A stretch of DNA of 14,718 bases from a bacterium (lineage in GTDB: Bacteria > Electryoneota > RPQS01): the NCBI GenBank assembly GCA_018814465.1, contig JAHIZR010000482.1:1-14718 (forward strand). The letters run 5' to 3'. Positions 13,563 through 14,718 of the stretch are shown in pieces; within the stretch, counting starts at the first letter, position 1, and the number at the start of each line of letters is the position of its first letter. The notes under the pieces are model-generated. The model was not told the origin of the DNA. It saw only the letters and a program-made list of their open reading frames with translations, and searched no databases. The translations under genes and the position numbers were made by a program.

Positions 13563-14718
13563 TCTTTTATATAGTATTTTCAGTAATGCTGTTCATGTCC
13601 GAAAGCGCCGCTTTTGCAGACTCCCGATTGAGCGTTCGCCTCTATGATGACAGCGGATCGCCGGTTTCCAAAGCGGAAGTCAGACTTGAGCCGACGGGAC
13701 AGTATCTCTATAGTGATAATGACGGCTGCTGTCATTTCGATTATCTTGAACCGGACAGCTATTATCTTCAAGTAATCGCAGAGTGCTTTGCTCAGTTTGA
13801 TACGGTTGTTTGCGTATCCGGCAACGAATGCCTGCGAATCAATTTGCGACTGACACCGCTTTCGGTTGAAATGTCCGAGATTGTCATTTTCAGCGATCCC
13901 GCTGACCGCGTGCTTGAGTTTTCAAGAAGTGATATTATCGAGAGCGGTTTGCCGACGCTTGAAGCCTTTCTGCATAACCGGGCGGGTTTAGAAATCCAGC
14001 ATGACGGCGACAGCGGCGGCGAAACGTCCGTCCGTATCGGAGGGTCGAACGCGAATCAGGTAATTGTACTGTTGGATGGGAGGAAACTGCAGACTTCAGC
14101 CAGCGGAACGGCGGATCTGTCATCCATTCCGCTTCATTGGATAGAAACGGTAGACATTTTCAGAGGATCGCAGACTCTGCTGGGAGGAGAAGCGATCGGC
14201 GGGATCATCAATATACATACAAGACAATTATCGAAGGATGAAGAAATTCAGACGGCGATCGATGTTAATTCTCACCGGCAAGTGTCCACTGTATCACGCT
14301 CCGGTTCAATCGCCGACCTGGAATCATTTATCTCATTTACGAGAACTCAGGGGAACGGCAAATATTACTATAGAATCTCCGAAGATGACGGCAATTCACA
14401 ATTCACGAATGAATTAGGCGCGACTGAGCAGCGATTGAACAATGATTTGGTCCGCGATCAGCTTTTTGCGAAAGCAGCTTATCGCGTAGCGCCGGATTCA
14501 CGGCTGGAATTGTCAGGTGCATCGGATCGATCTGACCGGGGGATTCCCGGCTATCTTTCGCCTCGCCTGACTCCGCTGGCGCGGCAATCAAGCGGCTCGC
14601 ACTTTCTGAACGCACTCTTCAGTTCGCGGTCCGGAAACGTGGAGTGGCGAGGTTCGGCTTCGCTCACACAAAGTAATCGCCATTTTTCGGATCCCGATCC
14701 CTACAGTTCAGTTCATGA
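13553..14718 (+). CDS. TonB-dependent receptor, N-terminal part (predicted corrinoid receptor)
   Basis: The gene is cut by the window end; 388 residues are visible. The GTG at 13553 is preferred because it gives a hydrophobic signal peptide ending SAAFA at residue 22, though this leader lacks the usual positive n-region. A later ATG at 13586 would leave too short a leader. Residues about 24-100 form a CarboxypepD_reg-like beta domain with five Cys (59, 60, 78, 87, 93). A TonB-box-like EMSEIVIF lies at 106-113. The plug spans about 123-224, with LPTLEAFLHNRAGLEIQ, VLLDGRKL, IETVDIFRGSQTLLGGEAIGGIINIHTR. The barrel then begins. It is the third gene of the riboswitch operon and overlaps the upstream stop by 10 bp. 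A BtuB-like role is inferred from the riboswitch, not from sequence. Confidence 0.86.
   Translation, partial: MVVVFYIVFSVMLFMSESAAFADSRLSVRLYDDSGSPVSKAEVRLEPTGQYLYSDNDGCCHFDYLEPDSYYLQVIAECFAQFDTVVCVSGNECLRINLRLTPLSVEMSEIVIFSDPADRVLEFSRSDIIESGLPTLEAFLHNRAGLEIQHDGDSGGETSVRIGGSNANQVIVLLDGRKLQTSASGTADLSSIPLHWIETVDIFRGSQTLLGGEAIGGIINIHTRQLSKDEEIQTAIDVNSHRQVSTVSRSGSIADLESFISFTRTQGNGKYYYRISEDDGNSQFTNELGATEQRLNNDLVRDQLFAKAAYRVAPDSRLELSGASDRSDRGIPGYLSPRLTPLARQSSGSHFLNALFSSRSGNVEWRGSASLTQSNRHFSDPDPYSSVH

Noticed and set aside
1..14718. CRISPR arrays, insertion sequences, prophage or defence genes
   Set aside because: No direct-repeat arrays, transposase motifs, terminal inverted repeats or integrase-like frames were seen; apart from the right-end uptake locus the window is housekeeping sequence.

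Overview
The window is one continuous plus-strand block of bacterial housekeeping genes followed by a cobalamin-controlled uptake locus at the right end. Every supported gene lies on the plus strand. The cell is clearly Gram-negative: it carries ADP-heptose (LPS inner core) genes and outer-membrane barrel genes. Base composition looks balanced, roughly half G+C by eye. The separate hldA and hldC genes, the loose Shine-Dalgarno use, the long charged tails on ribosomal proteins and the CarboxypepD_reg-type N-domain on a TonB-dependent receptor suggest the Bacteroidetes/Chlorobi/Fibrobacteres neighbourhood or a related candidate phylum. That placement is an inference; no marker here fixes the phylum.

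Layout: 2-388 is the 3' part of nadC (NAD synthesis), followed by galT (401-1420). After a gap of about 100 bp with a sigma-70-like promoter come rplM and rpsI (L13, S9). A 113-bp gap that can fold into a compact three-way junction precedes rpsB-tsf-pyrH-frr (S2, EF-Ts, UMP kinase, ribosome recycling factor). Next are hldA, a tRNA-Val(CAC) gene and hldC, packed almost without spacing, then ffh (SRP GTPase), rpsP (S16 with a long tail), khpA, rimM, trmD and rplS (L19). Intergenic gaps are short, and frr and trmD overlap their upstream genes by 4 bp, so long cotranscripts for translation, secretion and envelope building are likely.

A cobalamin riboswitch (about 10998-11115) begins 8 bases after the rplS stop codon. 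It is followed by a hairpin that buries the Shine-Dalgarno sequence of the next gene. Three overlapping genes follow: a small six-helix ECF-transporter S-component-like membrane protein, a 610-residue outer-membrane barrel with a reduced plug domain and no clear TonB box, and a more typical TonB-dependent receptor that runs off the window. Together they look like an outer- plus inner-membrane corrinoid uptake system that uses an ECF-type permease where the classical system uses BtuCDF. This is the most interesting part of the window.
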